From NCBI RefSeq assembly GCF_004342175.1, contig NZ_SMAO01000004.1, forward strand, positions 248,001 to 312,000: a DNA stretch of 64,000 nucleotides, written 5' to 3'. The position numbers were made by a program, and so were the translations under genes. The stretch comes from Thiobaca trueperi (GTDB lineage Bacteria; Pseudomonadota; Gammaproteobacteria; Chromatiales; Chromatiaceae). This document shows positions 28,540 to 38,408 of the stretch, piece after piece. The notes beneath the pieces are model-generated. The model ran no database searches. It was not told the DNA's origin and saw only the letters and a program-made list of their open reading frames with translations. Numbering within the stretch: the stretch's first letter is position 1; each line of letters opens with the position of its first letter.

Positions 28540-29388
28540 ATGACTTTTTTCCTGCGCCAGCGATCCCCACACTTCATGTCTGGTTCAGTGCGGGGCGCGC
28601 TTCCGACGCTGGCGCTCAGTGTCTGGCTGGCCTGGTTGCTTGGCGGTTGTTCAACGACCGGACCGGCCCCGGTCTCGGGTTGGGATTGGACGGGACCGGT
28701 GCCAGCAGGCTATTACCTTGTGCGGCGCGGCGACAGCCTGAGTCTGGTCGCCCAGCGGCTGCGCATCGATGCACGCAGGCTGGCGCAATGGAATGACCTG
28801 AAGCCGCCTTACACGCTCTATGCGGAGACCCTGCTGCGCATCGAGCCACCCGATGGCTCGACTCCCCCCGGGCGTGCTGCCAGAACATCGGGAGCGATCA
28901 CCGAAAAGACGGATGTCGCGACGGGAACGGGCCGGCAGCGTGACGTGACGCCAGCGAAGCCGGTCAGCCGGGATCAGGTCGCAACGTCTGCCGGGGGGCT
29001 GCGCGATACCTCCGGCATCACCTGGGACTGGCCTTTGTCCGGCACAGTGCTGCAAACATTCCGCGCCGATGATCGCACCCGGCAGGGTATCCGGCTCCGC
29101 GGACGCAGCGGCGAGCAGGTGCTTGCCAGCGCGGACGGACAGGTGGTCTATAGCGGCGATGGACTCAAGAGTTACGGCAACCTGATCATCGTCAAACATA
29201 ACGATCAGTATCTGAGCGCATATGGTTTCAACCGCAGGCTGCTGGTGAAGGAGGGGGCGCACGTCAAACGTGGACAGCCTGTTGCTGAAATCGGCCAGGG
29301 AACCGAAGGCTCTTATCTCCTGCATTTCGAGGTTCGCCGCGAGGGTGCGGCCGTTGATCCGCTGCTCTATCTGCCCCCACGAAACTAA
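28540..29388 (+). CDS. nlpD: NlpD-like lipoprotein with LysM and degenerate LytM domains
   Basis: NlpD is an outer-membrane lipoprotein that activates the amidase AmiC at the septum. The 282-residue protein has a lipobox (WLLGGC), a LysM domain (YYLVRRGDSLSLVAQRLRID) and a C-terminal LytM/M23-like domain (about 165-280). The first zinc-ligand motif of active M23 peptidases is replaced (RQGIRLRGRSGE), while HFEVRREG is kept. It is therefore expected to be non-catalytic, like E. coli NlpD. A downstream ATG at 28576 would give a more usual signal length. rpoS follows 30 bases later. Confidence 0.92.
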   Translation: MTFFLRQRSPHFMSGSVRGALPTLALSVWLAWLLGGCSTTGPAPVSGWDWTGPVPAGYYLVRRGDSLSLVAQRLRIDARRLAQWNDLKPPYTLYAETLLRIEPPDGSTPPGRAARTSGAITEKTDVATGTGRQRDVTPAKPVSRDQVATSAGGLRDTSGITWDWPLSGTVLQTFRADDRTRQGIRLRGRSGEQVLASADGQVVYSGDGLKSYGNLIIVKHNDQYLSAYGFNRRLLVKEGAHVKRGQPVAEIGQGTEGSYLLHFEVRREGAAVDPLLYLPPRN

Positions 29389-29418
29389 ACCTTTTCGAGA
29401 GACGCGAATGAGGTGTGG

Positions 29419-30450
29419 ATGCCAATCGCCAACGACCGCCAGGCACACGAGCAGGCAAACGAGAATCCGCCCGATATCGACAGCGAATCACTGCTGCTCG
29501 ACGATGACTCAGGCCCGCTCATGGAGGAAACGGAAACCCAGGTCAGTGACCTCCTTGATACGGATGTCAGCGAAGCGAAAATCGTTGAATCGGGCCGCGA
29601 GCATTTCACTTCCGGTGAGGGCGACTTCGACGCAACCCGTCTGTATCTCAACGAAATTGGCGAATCCAGGCTCCTGACGGCCGAGGAGGAGATCCAGTTG
29701 GCCCGGCTGGCGCAGAACGGCGATCATGCCGCGCGGTCACACATGATTGTGAGCAATCTGCGTCTGGTGGTGAAGATCGCCCGCCGTTATCTGAATCGCG
29801 GTCTGCCATTGCTGGACCTGATCGAGGAGGGCAATCTGGGACTGATCCGAGCGGTGGAGAAATTCGACCCGGAGCGCGGTTTCCGTTTTTCCACCTATGC
29901 GACCTGGTGGATCCGCCAGACCATCGAGCGGGCGATCATGAACCAGACCCGCACCGTGCGGCTGCCCATTCATGTCGTCAAGGAGATCAATCTCTATCTC
30001 AAGGCGGCGCGCCGGCTGGCGCAGCAGCTCGATCACGAACCCACCGCCGAAGACATTGCCGCCCTGCTTGACAAGCCCATCAGCGAGGTCAAGCGCATGC
30101 TCGGACTCAACGAGCGCATCGCCTCAATCGACACGCCCTACAGCAAGGACGCCGACAAACCGCTGGTTGATATGTTGTCGGACGAGGCGGTCAATGATCC
30201 GGCGAATCATATCCAGGACACCAATATCCAGACCAACCTTGAGCTCTGGCTGGGCCAGCTCAACGACAAGCAGCGCGAGGTCGTGGAGCGCCGTTTCGGT
30301 CTTCACGGTCATGAATACTCGACGCTCGAAAATGTCGCCCTGGAACTCGGCGTGACACGCGAACGGGTCCGTCAGATCCAGATGGATGCGCTCAGACGTT
30401 TGCGAGATATACTTGATAAAGAGGGCTTTTCTGTCGATTCTTTTTTTTGA
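29419..30450 (+). CDS. rpoS: RNA polymerase sigma factor RpoS
   Basis: This is the general stress and stationary-phase sigma factor. The start at 29419 is chosen because GAGG lies 5 bases before this ATG; a GTG at 29413 is also open. The 343-residue protein has region 1.2 ([19 protein letters not shown]), region 2 ([37 protein letters not shown]), region 3 ([19 protein letters not shown]) and region 4 ([36 protein letters not shown]). Its place after nlpD supports RpoS over RpoD or RpoH. In relatives an rpoS promoter lies inside nlpD. Confidence 0.96.
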   Translation: MPIANDRQAHEQANENPPDIDSESLLLDDDSGPLMEETETQVSDLLDTDVSEAKIVESGREHFTSGEGDFDATRLYLNEIGESRLLTAEEEIQLARLAQNGDHAARSHMIVSNLRLVVKIARRYLNRGLPLLDLIEEGNLGLIRAVEKFDPERGFRFSTYATWWIRQTIERAIMNQTRTVRLPIHVVKEINLYLKAARRLAQQLDHEPTAEDIAALLDKPISEVKRMLGLNERIASIDTPYSKDADKPLVDMLSDEAVNDPANHIQDTNIQTNLELWLGQLNDKQREVVERRFGLHGHEYSTLENVALELGVTRERVRQIQMDALRRLRDILDKEGFSVDSFF

Positions 30451-30556
30451 GTGATAAATTTTGTGACTCGGTCATCATTTCTGGTCTGATTTTAACGATA
30501 GGCTTGAGTGTCGATCAGTGCAGGCCTGCCGGATTGAATTGAGAGGAATCGATCTC

Positions 30557-32671
30557 ATGAAAAACCATTTTGATTTTAGCTTGAAGGTCAGTTTTTTGTT
30601 CATTCTGATCTTTTCTTCCAAGGCGGTATTTTCGGCTCAGTCCTATGTCCTGGAATGGGATCCTGTCGATGATGAGCGCGTCTCCGGATACACGATTTAT
30701 TATGGCGAGGCGCCTCGTCAGTACGACCACTCGCTGGACGTGGGCAATCAGACCAGTTTCACCTTTTCCGATCTCGATCCGAATGTCATTTATTATTTTT
30801 CAGTCAAGGCGCGGGGAAATGACGGCTCTGAATCCGGTTTTTCAAATGAACTGACATCCGGATCCTTCCGGTATGTTGTTGGTGGCAGTGCTTTATCCAA
30901 CAAGTCAGGCTGGATTGAGGTGGCGGATCTCAACCGGCTGTTTGAGCAGGAAGTCCCCGTAGGGTGGGCGGAATACAACGCATTGAATGGCGAGGCACGG
31001 GTGGCGACGGGGGATCTCGATGGCGATGGACGGGACGAAATCGTCATCGGTTTTGGTCAGGTCACCACACAGCCGGGCATGCCGGGGGGACGCTTCCAGA
31101 TCCTTGATGACGATTTTTCTCACTTGCTCTGGGGTCAGATCAGTTGGCCTGATTACAATACAGCAAATGGCGAAACCTATCCGGCGATTGGCGATCTCGA
31201 CGGCGATGGAAAGAATGAACTGCTCATCGGTCTTGGCGCTGGCGGTCAGGGATTGATTCAGGTCTTCCGGGTGGAAAACGGCGCACTGGCGCCACTCGGC
31301 TGGACCGCCATCGACTGGCCGGAATACAACCAGTCCAATGGTGCAGCACGCCCTGCCGTTGGCGATCTCGATGGTGATGGTCGTGATGAAATCGTGATTG
31401 GCTTGGGGCCGGTGGCAGGGAGAGCTGACATTCCTGGCGGAACCTTTTTCGTCAAGAAAGGCTTTGACTCCGCCGCCCTGGCAGCTGCAAGCGCAGATCG
31501 GAATCAACTTCTGGTTGAAGAGGAGTTGTTGCTTGGCGATCTCTCTTGGGCCGAATATGCCGGTCAATCGGGAGAAACCCGCCCTGCCATTGGTGATATG
31601 AATGGCGATGGTTCCGCAGAAATTGTCATGGGTCTTGGCAAGAAAGGCGGCGGAAATGTCGAGATCTTCGATTATCGCTCCGCCGCGCTCGTTTCCATGG
31701 CCTGGGTTGGTGTCGATTGGCCTGAGTACAGCGCGCTCAATGGCGAGACCCGCCCGGCGGTCGGTGATCTTGACGCCGATGGTCGGGGTGAATTGATCGT
31801 TGGATTGGGCGCGGGAGGCAATGGCATCGTCGAACTCTTCGAGGACGCGTCGAATCAGTTTTCCTACGCCCAAAGCATGGAATTTGGCTCGGATGAGTAT
31901 CAGGTCGGTAACGGTGGCTTATGGCCGGCCTTCAAGCGGGAGCGTGCTGACGGCAAGGCTGTTTTACCCCCGACCGCCACCTATCCGCTCAAAGTGCTGA
32001 AGGCGGGCGCTGGTAGCGGTACGGTTGGCGGTGCCGGCACTTATGCCGTCGGTGCGACGGTTAGCCCAACTGCCAAGGCTGCATCTGGTTCAGTCTTTGC
32101 CGGATGGAGCGGCGCCTGCTCTGGCAAAGATCTCTGCACTGTAAAGATGAACGCGGCCAAAACGGTGACGGCCACCTTTAAGGTTGCCCCCAAATACACG
32201 CTGACGGTCAAGCGCGAGGGTAGCGGTACTGTTGCAAGTCAATCGACAGGGATTAACTGCGGCAGCAGTTGCAAGGCGTCTTATGTCAGTGGTGCAAATG
32301 TGACTCTAACGCCCAAACCAGCCACCGGTCATGTGTTTTCCGGGTGGAGCGGCGGTTGTAGCGGGACAGCAAAGTGTGTGGTAGCGATGAGCGCGGCCAA
32401 AACGGTGACGGCCACCTTTAAGGTCGCCCCCAAATACACGCTGACGGTCAAGCACGGCGGCGGTGGTACGATCACCAGTGCCCCGATCGGCATTATCTGC
32501 GGCAGCGACTGCAAGGAGCCCTACTTTAGTGGTACCTCAGTGACCTTGACCCCCAAGCCTGCCAATGGCTATGTTTTCGCTAGCTGGAGCGGCGGCGTTT
32601 GCAGCGGAATGGGGAACTGTGTCGTAAAGATGAACGCGGCCAAAACGGTGACGGCGGCTTTCAAACGCTGA
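30557..32671 (+). CDS. exported repeat protein: fibronectin III, FG-GAP repeats, InlB-type B repeats
   Basis: This 704-residue surface or secreted protein has a signal peptide (VSFLFILIFSSKAVFSA), then a fibronectin type III-like domain (about 27-105). Five FG-GAP/VCBS-type repeats follow (about 125-430), each with a calcium-loop motif such as GDLDGDGRDEIVIGLG. Three tandem repeats of about 80 residues (about 475-704) contain YTLTVK, GSGTV, LTPKPA, GHVFSGWSG and KTVTATFK, as in divergent InlB B-repeat domains. The start at 30557 has AGAGGA upstream; the open frame begins at 30518. The N-terminal DNA is more AT-rich than its neighbours, hinting at acquisition. An adhesion or matrix role is likely but unproven. 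Confidence 0.82.
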   Translation: MKNHFDFSLKVSFLFILIFSSKAVFSAQSYVLEWDPVDDERVSGYTIYYGEAPRQYDHSLDVGNQTSFTFSDLDPNVIYYFSVKARGNDGSESGFSNELTSGSFRYVVGGSALSNKSGWIEVADLNRLFEQEVPVGWAEYNALNGEARVATGDLDGDGRDEIVIGFGQVTTQPGMPGGRFQILDDDFSHLLWGQISWPDYNTANGETYPAIGDLDGDGKNELLIGLGAGGQGLIQVFRVENGALAPLGWTAIDWPEYNQSNGAARPAVGDLDGDGRDEIVIGLGPVAGRADIPGGTFFVKKGFDSAALAAASADRNQLLVEEELLLGDLSWAEYAGQSGETRPAIGDMNGDGSAEIVMGLGKKGGGNVEIFDYRSAALVSMAWVGVDWPEYSALNGETRPAVGDLDADGRGELIVGLGAGGNGIVELFEDASNQFSYAQSMEFGSDEYQVGNGGLWPAFKRERADGKAVLPPTATYPLKVLKAGAGSGTVGGAGTYAVGATVSPTAKAASGSVFAGWSGACSGKDLCTVKMNAAKTVTATFKVAPKYTLTVKREGSGTVASQSTGINCGSSCKASYVSGANVTLTPKPATGHVFSGWSGGCSGTAKCVVAMSAAKTVTATFKVAPKYTLTVKHGGGGTITSAPIGIICGSDCKEPYFSGTSVTLTPKPANGYVFASWSGGVCSGMGNCVVKMNAAKTVTAAFKR
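32153..32668 (+). repeat. tandem DNA repeats inside the surface-protein gene
   Basis: The block GCGGCCAAAACGGTGACGG followed by CCACCTTTAAGG recurs nearly unchanged at 32153 and 32393, and in shorter form at 32636. The period is 240-243 bases. The near identity at DNA level, including the following ACACGCTGACGGTCAAG, points to recent duplication and possible copy-number variation. Confidence 0.85.
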
Positions 32672-32833
32672 ACGGGGATTTCAGCATCTGCATTTCGTGA
32701 CAGCAAGTCATGTTGACTTTCGCGACGCGATCCAGTGTGATGAAGGCCACGACGCCCAGGGAGCGAGGCCTTGAATCCGATGGCTGGAATGCCTGGTCGC
32801 TTTCCTTGTCATCTCATCGTCCCTGGGGGGTCT

Positions 32834-34267
32834 ATGCAAGCCAGCCTGGAGCACAAATACAACTTCGACGTTGTACGCTGGTTCACCGTCATGGCTGTCG
32901 TCTATCTGGTGGTGGGCGCGGCGGTCGGTGTCTATATCGCGTCGGAACTGGCCTGGCCGTTCCTGAATTTCGATAGTCCCTATCTCTCCTTCGGGCGTCT
33001 GCGTCCGTTGCATACCAACGCCGTTATCTTCGCCTTCGGCGGCTGTACCCTGATGGCGACGGCGTTCTACAGCGTCCAGCGTACCTGCGGGGTGCGGCTG
33101 TGGAGCGATAAAATGGCCCGCTTCACCTTCTGGGGCTGGAATGCAGTCATCGCGCTGGCGGTCCTGACACTTCCCTTCGGCATCAACCAGTCGAAGGAAT
33201 ACGCCGAGCTGGAATGGCCGATCGACATCCTGATCGCCGTGGTCTGGCTGTCTTTCACCATCAATTTCATCATGACTATCGCCATCCGCAAGAGCTCGCA
33301 CATATATGTGTCGAACTGGTTCTTCCTCGGCATGATGATCATGATCGTCTATCTGCATGTGGTGAACAGCCTCGCCATTCCGGTTGGTCTGTTCAAGTCG
33401 TATTCGATCTTCTCGGGCGTGCAGGACGCCATGATCCAGTGGTGGTGGGGTCACAACGCGGTCGGCTTCTATCTGACCGCCGGTTTTCTCGGCATCATGT
33501 ACTACTTCATCCCCAAACAGGCCGGGCGACCCATTTATTCCTACCGGCTGTCGGTCATACATTTCTGGGCGCTGATGTTCGGCTATGTCTGGCTCGGCGC
33601 GCACCATCTGCAATATACGGCGCTGCCCGACTGGACCGGTTCACTCGGCGCGGCGGTTTCCATCGCCATGATCATTCCATCATGGGGTGGAGCCGTAAAC
33701 GGCATGATGACCCTCTCGGGCGCCTGGGACCGGCTGCGCACCGACTATGTCCTGCGCTTCCTCATCATTGCGCTGGCCTTCTACGCCATGTCCACCTTCG
33801 AGGGACCGGTGATGTCGCTCAAGACCGTCAATGCGCTCTCGCATTACACCGACTGGACCATCGGTCATGTGCATTCGGGCGCGCTGGGTTGGGTGGCCGG
33901 CATCTCCATCGGTGCCATTTATCATCTGATGACGCGCCTCTTTCACACCGAGATGTATTCCATCCGGCTCATCAATTTCCATTTCTGGACCGCGACCATC
34001 GGCACCGTCATCTATATCGTCGCCATGTGGGTCTCGGGAATCATGCAGGGGCTCATGTGGCGGGCCTATGACGAGTACGGCACTCTGGCCTACACCTTCG
34101 TCGAATCGGTTGACGCCATGCACCCCTATTACGCCATGCGCGCCATCGGCGGGATGATCTTCCTGCTCGGCGCGGCCGTGATGCTCTTCAACGTGCTCAT
34201 GACCGTTCGCCAGTCCATCGTCAGGGGCAGCCTGGACAAGGCGCGCGCCCTGCCTGCTGCCGCCTGA
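32834..34267 (+). CDS. ccoN: cbb3-type cytochrome c oxidase subunit I
   Basis: CcoN is the catalytic heme-copper subunit of the high-affinity cbb3 oxidase. The start at 32834 ([17 protein letters not shown]) has a GGGGGG run upstream and matches relatives; the frame is open to 32771. The 477-residue protein carries heme and copper His ligands in [44 protein letters not shown] and [14 protein letters not shown]. It opens the ccoNOQP operon, in the standard order. Confidence 0.97.
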   Translation: MQASLEHKYNFDVVRWFTVMAVVYLVVGAAVGVYIASELAWPFLNFDSPYLSFGRLRPLHTNAVIFAFGGCTLMATAFYSVQRTCGVRLWSDKMARFTFWGWNAVIALAVLTLPFGINQSKEYAELEWPIDILIAVVWLSFTINFIMTIAIRKSSHIYVSNWFFLGMMIMIVYLHVVNSLAIPVGLFKSYSIFSGVQDAMIQWWWGHNAVGFYLTAGFLGIMYYFIPKQAGRPIYSYRLSVIHFWALMFGYVWLGAHHLQYTALPDWTGSLGAAVSIAMIIPSWGGAVNGMMTLSGAWDRLRTDYVLRFLIIALAFYAMSTFEGPVMSLKTVNALSHYTDWTIGHVHSGALGWVAGISIGAIYHLMTRLFHTEMYSIRLINFHFWTATIGTVIYIVAMWVSGIMQGLMWRAYDEYGTLAYTFVESVDAMHPYYAMRAIGGMIFLLGAAVMLFNVLMTVRQSIVRGSLDKARALPAAA

Positions 34268-34283
34268 CTCCGGGAGATCGAAC

Positions 34284-35030
34284 ATGGCTGATTATCCCAA
34301 GACCAAGGTGAAGAGCTTCCAGGAATGGCTGGAGGTCAATATCTGGGGTCTGCTGATCGCGACCGCGCTAGTGCTGTCAGTGGGCGGGCTAGTGGAAATT
34401 GTCCCGCTCTTCATCATGAAAAACACCTTTGAGCACAATCAATTCCCTGAAATTGTGTGGGAGAAAGCGGGGCGTGAACCCATCGTCATGGTCGATGAGT
34501 CCGGCAAGGCACAGTGGAACTGGAAGCCCGGTGACGGGGTGCGCCCCTATACCGCGCTCGAACTGGCCGGGCGCGATGTCTATCAGCGCGAGGGCTGTTA
34601 TCTCTGTCATTCGCAGATGATCCGCCCCTTCCGCGACGAAAAGGAACGCTACGGCCATTATTCGCTGGCCTCCGAGTCGATCTTCGATCACCCCTTCCAG
34701 TGGGGCTCCAAGCGAACCGGTCCCGATCTGGCCCGTGTCGGGGGCAAATATTCCGACGACTGGCATCGTCAGCACCTGCGTAACCCGCGCGCGCTGGTTC
34801 CCGAGTCGGTCATGCCGGGCTATCCCTGGCTCGACAGCTCGTATCTCAGGGCGAAAACGATCAAGCGTCACATGCGTGGTTTACGGGTGGTCGGCGTGCC
34901 CTATAGCGACGCAGACATCGCGGCTGCCATGCTGGTCGAAGGCAAGACCGAGATGGATGCCCTGGTGAGCTACCTTCAGGTTCTTGGCACCATGGTCAAG
35001 CTTGATGATTCGAAGGTCTACCGTGAATAG
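34284..35030 (+). CDS. ccoO: cbb3-type cytochrome c oxidase subunit II
   Basis: CcoO is the membrane-anchored mono-heme cytochrome c of the cbb3 oxidase. The 248-residue protein has an N-terminal membrane helix ([19 protein letters not shown]), a heme c site [13 protein letters not shown] and the conserved [21 protein letters not shown] segment. Its gene begins 16 bases after ccoN and overlaps ccoQ by 8 bases. Confidence 0.97.
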   Translation: MADYPKTKVKSFQEWLEVNIWGLLIATALVLSVGGLVEIVPLFIMKNTFEHNQFPEIVWEKAGREPIVMVDESGKAQWNWKPGDGVRPYTALELAGRDVYQREGCYLCHSQMIRPFRDEKERYGHYSLASESIFDHPFQWGSKRTGPDLARVGGKYSDDWHRQHLRNPRALVPESVMPGYPWLDSSYLRAKTIKRHMRGLRVVGVPYSDADIAAAMLVEGKTEMDALVSYLQVLGTMVKLDDSKVYRE

Positions 35031-35238
35031 TCTGGTTGAATATTTCCAGACCAACTGGCAGGCGATGACGGTCAATGACTGGATCGGCACCATCCTGACC
35101 GTTGTCATCTTCCTGCTCATGATCCTGGCCTATTTCCACGTTTTTCGTCCCAAGAACCGGGAGCGGCTCGAAGCCATGAAGCATATCCCGTTCGATGAAG
35201 ACAACGAGCGCAACGGAGACAGCGATGGCGGAAAATAA
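35023..35238 (+). CDS. ccoQ: cbb3-type cytochrome c oxidase subunit CcoQ
   Basis: This 71-residue single-helix protein ([22 protein letters not shown], then RPKNRERLE) stabilises the cbb3 complex. The GTG at 35023 is taken as start, with AAGG 7 bases upstream and an 8-base overlap with ccoO; an ATG at 34984 would overlap ccoO more. It overlaps ccoP by 14 bases, which indicates translational coupling. Confidence 0.9.
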   Translation: MNSLVEYFQTNWQAMTVNDWIGTILTVVIFLLMILAYFHVFRPKNRERLEAMKHIPFDEDNERNGDSDGGK

Positions 35239-36121
35239 CCCTTTTCCGGGCGAGAACAACACCGGGCATGTCTGGGACGACAATCTGCGCGAATTGCAGA
35301 ATCCGCCGCCGCGCTGGTGGATGCTGGGATTCTGGGCCTCAATTCTCTTTGTGATCGGTTATACGATCCTTTACCCGAGCTGGCCCGTCGGTCAGGAGGC
35401 GACACCCGGCATCATGGGCTGGACCCAGATGAAGGAATACGAACGCGGTTTGGAGCAGGTGACGGCCAAGCGCGCCCAATTCGAGGATCGGATCCGCAGC
35501 CTGAGCGCCACCGAGATCCTCGCCGATCCGGGACTGATGCAATACACCCTGTCTTCCGCCAAGGTGCTGTTCGGTGATAACTGTGCGGCCTGTCATGGCA
35601 GCGGCGGTCAGGGTAATCCGGGCTTTCCGGTTCTCGCTGATGACGATTGGCTCTATGGCGGCACCACGGCCAAGCTCACCGAAACCGTCGCGGGCGGTCG
35701 TCAGGGCGCCATGACTGCACATCGCAGCATCCTGACCGATGCTGAAGCTGACACCCTGGCGAACTGGGTGGTGCAGATGAGCGAGACGGGAGGGCAGGGC
35801 GGCAGCGAGGAGGGTTGGGCGCTGTTCAAATCCAAGGGCTGCATTGCCTGCCATGGCGCGAAGGCGAACGGCCATGTGCTGGATCTGCCGAACGGCGATT
35901 TCGTCACGGTCGGCGCCGCCAATCTGACGGATGGCATCTGGCGTTTCGAGCCGGGCGGTTACGACAGTGCGAAACATACCATTCTCTATGGGGTCAATCA
36001 GACCGGCGTTCCCGAAACCCGCAACGCGGTGATGCCAGCCTTCAGCTCAGCGGGTAAATTGAGCGAACAGGAGATCAAAAAACTGGTGGTCTATGTCCAT
36101 GCCCTGGGGGGCGGGAAGTAG
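35225..36121 (+). CDS. ccoP: cbb3-type cytochrome c oxidase subunit III (diheme)
   Basis: CcoP is the diheme cytochrome c subunit that takes electrons from soluble cytochromes. The 298-residue protein starts [20 protein letters not shown] at 35225, with GGAG upstream. It has an N-terminal helix (WWMLGFWASILFVIGYTIL) and two heme c sites, CAACHGSGGQG (near residue 120) and CIACHGAKANG (near 203). No ccoG or ccoS genes follow, so the maturation genes must lie elsewhere. Confidence 0.97.
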   Translation: MAENNPFPGENNTGHVWDDNLRELQNPPPRWWMLGFWASILFVIGYTILYPSWPVGQEATPGIMGWTQMKEYERGLEQVTAKRAQFEDRIRSLSATEILADPGLMQYTLSSAKVLFGDNCAACHGSGGQGNPGFPVLADDDWLYGGTTAKLTETVAGGRQGAMTAHRSILTDAEADTLANWVVQMSETGGQGGSEEGWALFKSKGCIACHGAKANGHVLDLPNGDFVTVGAANLTDGIWRFEPGGYDSAKHTILYGVNQTGVPETRNAVMPAFSSAGKLSEQEIKKLVVYVHALGGGK

Positions 36122-36270
36122 CCGGCAGTCCGCTCCATCTAAAAACATCGGGTTACGGCGCGTTAAATGATTTGAGCCGCACGAATGCGCCATACCACGC
36201 GCGCCTGACCCGACCTGCAAGACCGTATGCTTCCCAGGCATCCCGCTTTAAATGTGGTTTGGCTCGCTGT

Positions 36271-36299
36271 GATATATCCGATTTTGCGCATATAATACC
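36271..36299 (+). promoter_or_regulatory. probable arsR promoter/operator
   Basis: A perfect TATAAT (36292-36297) lies 8 bases before the arsR ATG. It forms the right half of an imperfect AT-rich dyad with GATATATCC (36272-36280). A dyad overlapping the -10 is the usual way ArsR represses its own operon. No good -35 hexamer is visible. Confidence 0.45.
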
Positions 36300-36305
36300 C
36301 CCCTG

Positions 36306-36650
36306 ATGAGCAAGATCGCCTTTATCATGATCAATCCCCAAGCCTTTTTCGAGGCGCTCGCCGATCCTATCCGGCGGCGCATCCTGGCCATGCTGCTGGA
36401 CGCTGATGAACTGTGCGTCTGCGATCTGCACAGCGCACTTGATGCCCCGCAACCCAAGGTCTCACGTCATCTGGCAGTGCTGCGCGAGGCAGGTGTGGTG
36501 CTGGCGCGCCGCGACGGGGTCTGGATGCGCTATCGGATCTGTCCGCAACTGCCGGACTGGGCGCTGCGGATCCTGATGCACATGAGGGACGGCATGGGAG
36601 TCGAGACGAGCATGCCCGCGCCATCCCAATGCGATTCCGGCGTGTCCTGA
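36306..36650 (+). CDS. arsR: ArsR-family arsenite-responsive repressor
   Basis: This 114-residue winged-helix repressor contains the metalloid site ELCVCDLHSAL and the recognition region PKVSRHLAVLREAGVV typical of arsenite-sensing ArsR. Arsenite binding to the paired Cys releases DNA and induces the operon. The ATG at 36306 is the first start; one at 36327 (MINPQAFFEALAD) fits the family N-terminus equally well. It heads arsR-arsC-acr3-arsD-arsA. Confidence 0.93.
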   Translation: MSKIAFIMINPQAFFEALADPIRRRILAMLLDADELCVCDLHSALDAPQPKVSRHLAVLREAGVVLARRDGVWMRYRICPQLPDWALRILMHMRDGMGVETSMPAPSQCDSGVS

Positions 36651-36702
36651 TCTCCGCGCCACACCGCATCCACTTCGACCTGCATCAAACGAGGCCGCTT
36701 TC

Positions 36703-37119
36703 ATGACCACTGTCCACAAGACGGTCCTCGTCCTCTGCACCGGCAACTCCTGCCGCTCGCAGATGGCCGAGGCCATCCTCAAGCATGATCTGGCGGGGCA
36801 GGTGCGCGCCCTGTCTGCCGGCACCCGTCCGCAACCCAAGGTGGCCGATGGCGCCATCGCTGCGCTGCATGACGCCGGGCTGCCGACCGACGGGCTCCAT
36901 CCCAAGAACATCGAGGCCGTGCTCGACGAGCCCATCGATCTGGTGGTGACAGTCTGCGATAACGCCAAAGAGAGCTGCCCGATCTTCCCGCGTCCCGTGC
37001 CGCGTATCCATCTGCCCTTCCATGACCCGCACGGCGAGCCGCTGGAGTCCTTCATCGCCGTGCGCGACGAGATCCGCGCGCGGCTGGTGCCCGCCGTCCG
37101 TGAAGCACTGGGGATCTGA
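36703..37119 (+). CDS. arsC: arsenate reductase, thioredoxin-coupled (LMW-phosphatase type)
   Basis: This enzyme reduces arsenate to arsenite. The 138-residue protein has the phosphatase-like loop CTGNSCRSQMAEA (CX5R) and the resolving cysteines in VCDNAKESCPIFP, the three-Cys set of the Staphylococcus pI258-type, thioredoxin-coupled reductases rather than the glutaredoxin-coupled E. coli type. It lies between arsR and acr3, 4 bases before the latter. Confidence 0.95.
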   Translation: MTTVHKTVLVLCTGNSCRSQMAEAILKHDLAGQVRALSAGTRPQPKVADGAIAALHDAGLPTDGLHPKNIEAVLDEPIDLVVTVCDNAKESCPIFPRPVPRIHLPFHDPHGEPLESFIAVRDEIRARLVPAVREALGI

Positions 37120-37123
37120 CGAC

Positions 37124-38209
37124 ATGAGCATTCAATGTGAGGTCACTGCCAAACAAGCTGCGGGGGCGCCCATGAGCGTCTTCGAACGCTGGCTGACGCT
37201 GTGGGTCGCCCTCTGCATCGTGACCGGAATCGCCCTGGGTCAATTCTTCCCTGCTCCCTTCCAGTTTCTGGGTCGGCTGGAGGTGGCGCAGGTCAATCTG
37301 CCGGTCGGCGTGCTGATCTGGGTGATGATCATCCCGATGCTGATGAAGATCGACTTCAGCGCCCTGGGTCAGGTCAAATCGCACTGGAAGGGCATTGGCG
37401 TCACCCTCTTCATCAACTGGGCGGTCAAGCCTTTCTCGATGGCGCTGCTGGCCTGGATCTTCATTCGCATGGTCTTTGCCGACTGGCTGCCGGCAGATCA
37501 ACTGGACAGCTATGTCGCCGGGCTGATCCTGCTGGCCGCCGCGCCCTGTACCGCCATGGTCTTCGTCTGGAGCCGGCTGACCGGGGGCGATCCCTATTTC
37601 ACGCTCACACAGGTGGCGCTCAACGACGCCATCATGATCCTTGCCTTTGCGCCGATCGTGGCGCTGCTGCTCGGACTCTCGTCCATCGTGGTGCCCTGGG
37701 ACACGCTGCTGACCTCGGTGGTGCTCTATATCCTGATTCCCGTCGGCATCGCGCAGCTCTGGCGGTCTGTTCTGCTCAAGCAGGGCGAGGCCAAATTCGA
37801 CGCCACTCTGGCGACTTTGGGTCATGCCTCCATCGTCGCTCTGCTCTTGACTCTGGTGCTGCTGTTCGCCTTCCAGGGTGAACAGATCCTCAGACAGCCG
37901 CTGATCATCGCCATGCTGGCGGTGCCGATCCTGATCCAGGTGTTTTTCAACTCGTCGCTGGCCTATTGGCTGAATCGCGCGGTCGGTGAGAAGCACAGCG
38001 TCGCCTGTCCCTCGGCCCTGATCGGGGCATCCAACTTTTTCGAGCTGGCGGTGGCGGCTGCCATCTCGCTGTTTGGCTTCCAGTCCGGCGCGGCACTGGC
38101 GACGGTGGTCGGGGTGCTGATTGAGGTGCCGGTGATGCTGCTGGTGGTGCGGGTGGTCAACCGGACCAGGGGCTGGTACGAGGCCGGGGCTCACGTGCCT
38201 GAAAACTGA
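37124..38209 (+). CDS. acr3: arsenite efflux transporter ACR3
   Basis: ACR3 is an inner-membrane arsenite exporter with ten helices. The 361-residue protein starts at 37124, 4 bases after arsC stops. It shows WVMIIPMLMKIDF, the conserved LLAAAPCTAMVFVWS with the essential Cys, LNDAIMILAFAP, and the C-terminal ACPSALIGASNFFELAVA. It works alone or together with the ArsA ATPase encoded downstream. Confidence 0.96.
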   Translation: MSIQCEVTAKQAAGAPMSVFERWLTLWVALCIVTGIALGQFFPAPFQFLGRLEVAQVNLPVGVLIWVMIIPMLMKIDFSALGQVKSHWKGIGVTLFINWAVKPFSMALLAWIFIRMVFADWLPADQLDSYVAGLILLAAAPCTAMVFVWSRLTGGDPYFTLTQVALNDAIMILAFAPIVALLLGLSSIVVPWDTLLTSVVLYILIPVGIAQLWRSVLLKQGEAKFDATLATLGHASIVALLLTLVLLFAFQGEQILRQPLIIAMLAVPILIQVFFNSSLAYWLNRAVGEKHSVACPSALIGASNFFELAVAAAISLFGFQSGAALATVVGVLIEVPVMLLVVRVVNRTRGWYEAGAHVPEN

Positions 38210-38225
38210 GCCGCAGCGGTTTTTT

Positions 38226-38313
38226 AGACAGGATTAACAGGATTAAAAACAGCAATTTAAAAAATCCTGTCAATCCTGTTAATCCTGTCGAAAAAGACTT
38301 GATCACGGACACG
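38226..38313. repeat. AACAGGATT-type dispersed repeat, copy 3
   Basis: The left arm GACAGGATTAACAGGATTAA and the inverted right arm AATCCTGTCAATCCTGTTAA then TCCTGTCG form a long stem around AAACAGCAATTTAAAA. The outer flank AAAAAGACTTGATCACGGAC links it to the partial copy at 699. A second common spacer motif, CTTCGTGTCCTTCGCG then TCTTTGCGG, lies at 38345-38369. Together they fill the 199-base gap that splits acr3 from arsD. Confidence 0.85.
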
Positions 38314-38408
38314 AGCTTTTCCGGAAATCACCTAAACACCTTCACTTCGTGTCCTTCGCGTCTTTGCGGTTCAAAAAACCATTCCTGCCAACTTGATGAG
38401 ATATTCGC

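Noticed and set aside
32672-32833. FNR/ANR site expected upstream of ccoN
   Set aside because: No sequence close to TTGAT-N4-ATCAA was found in the 162-base spacer.
37052-38194. A 380-residue minus-strand open frame over acr3
   Set aside because: It is antisense to a certain gene, with low-complexity charged composition.
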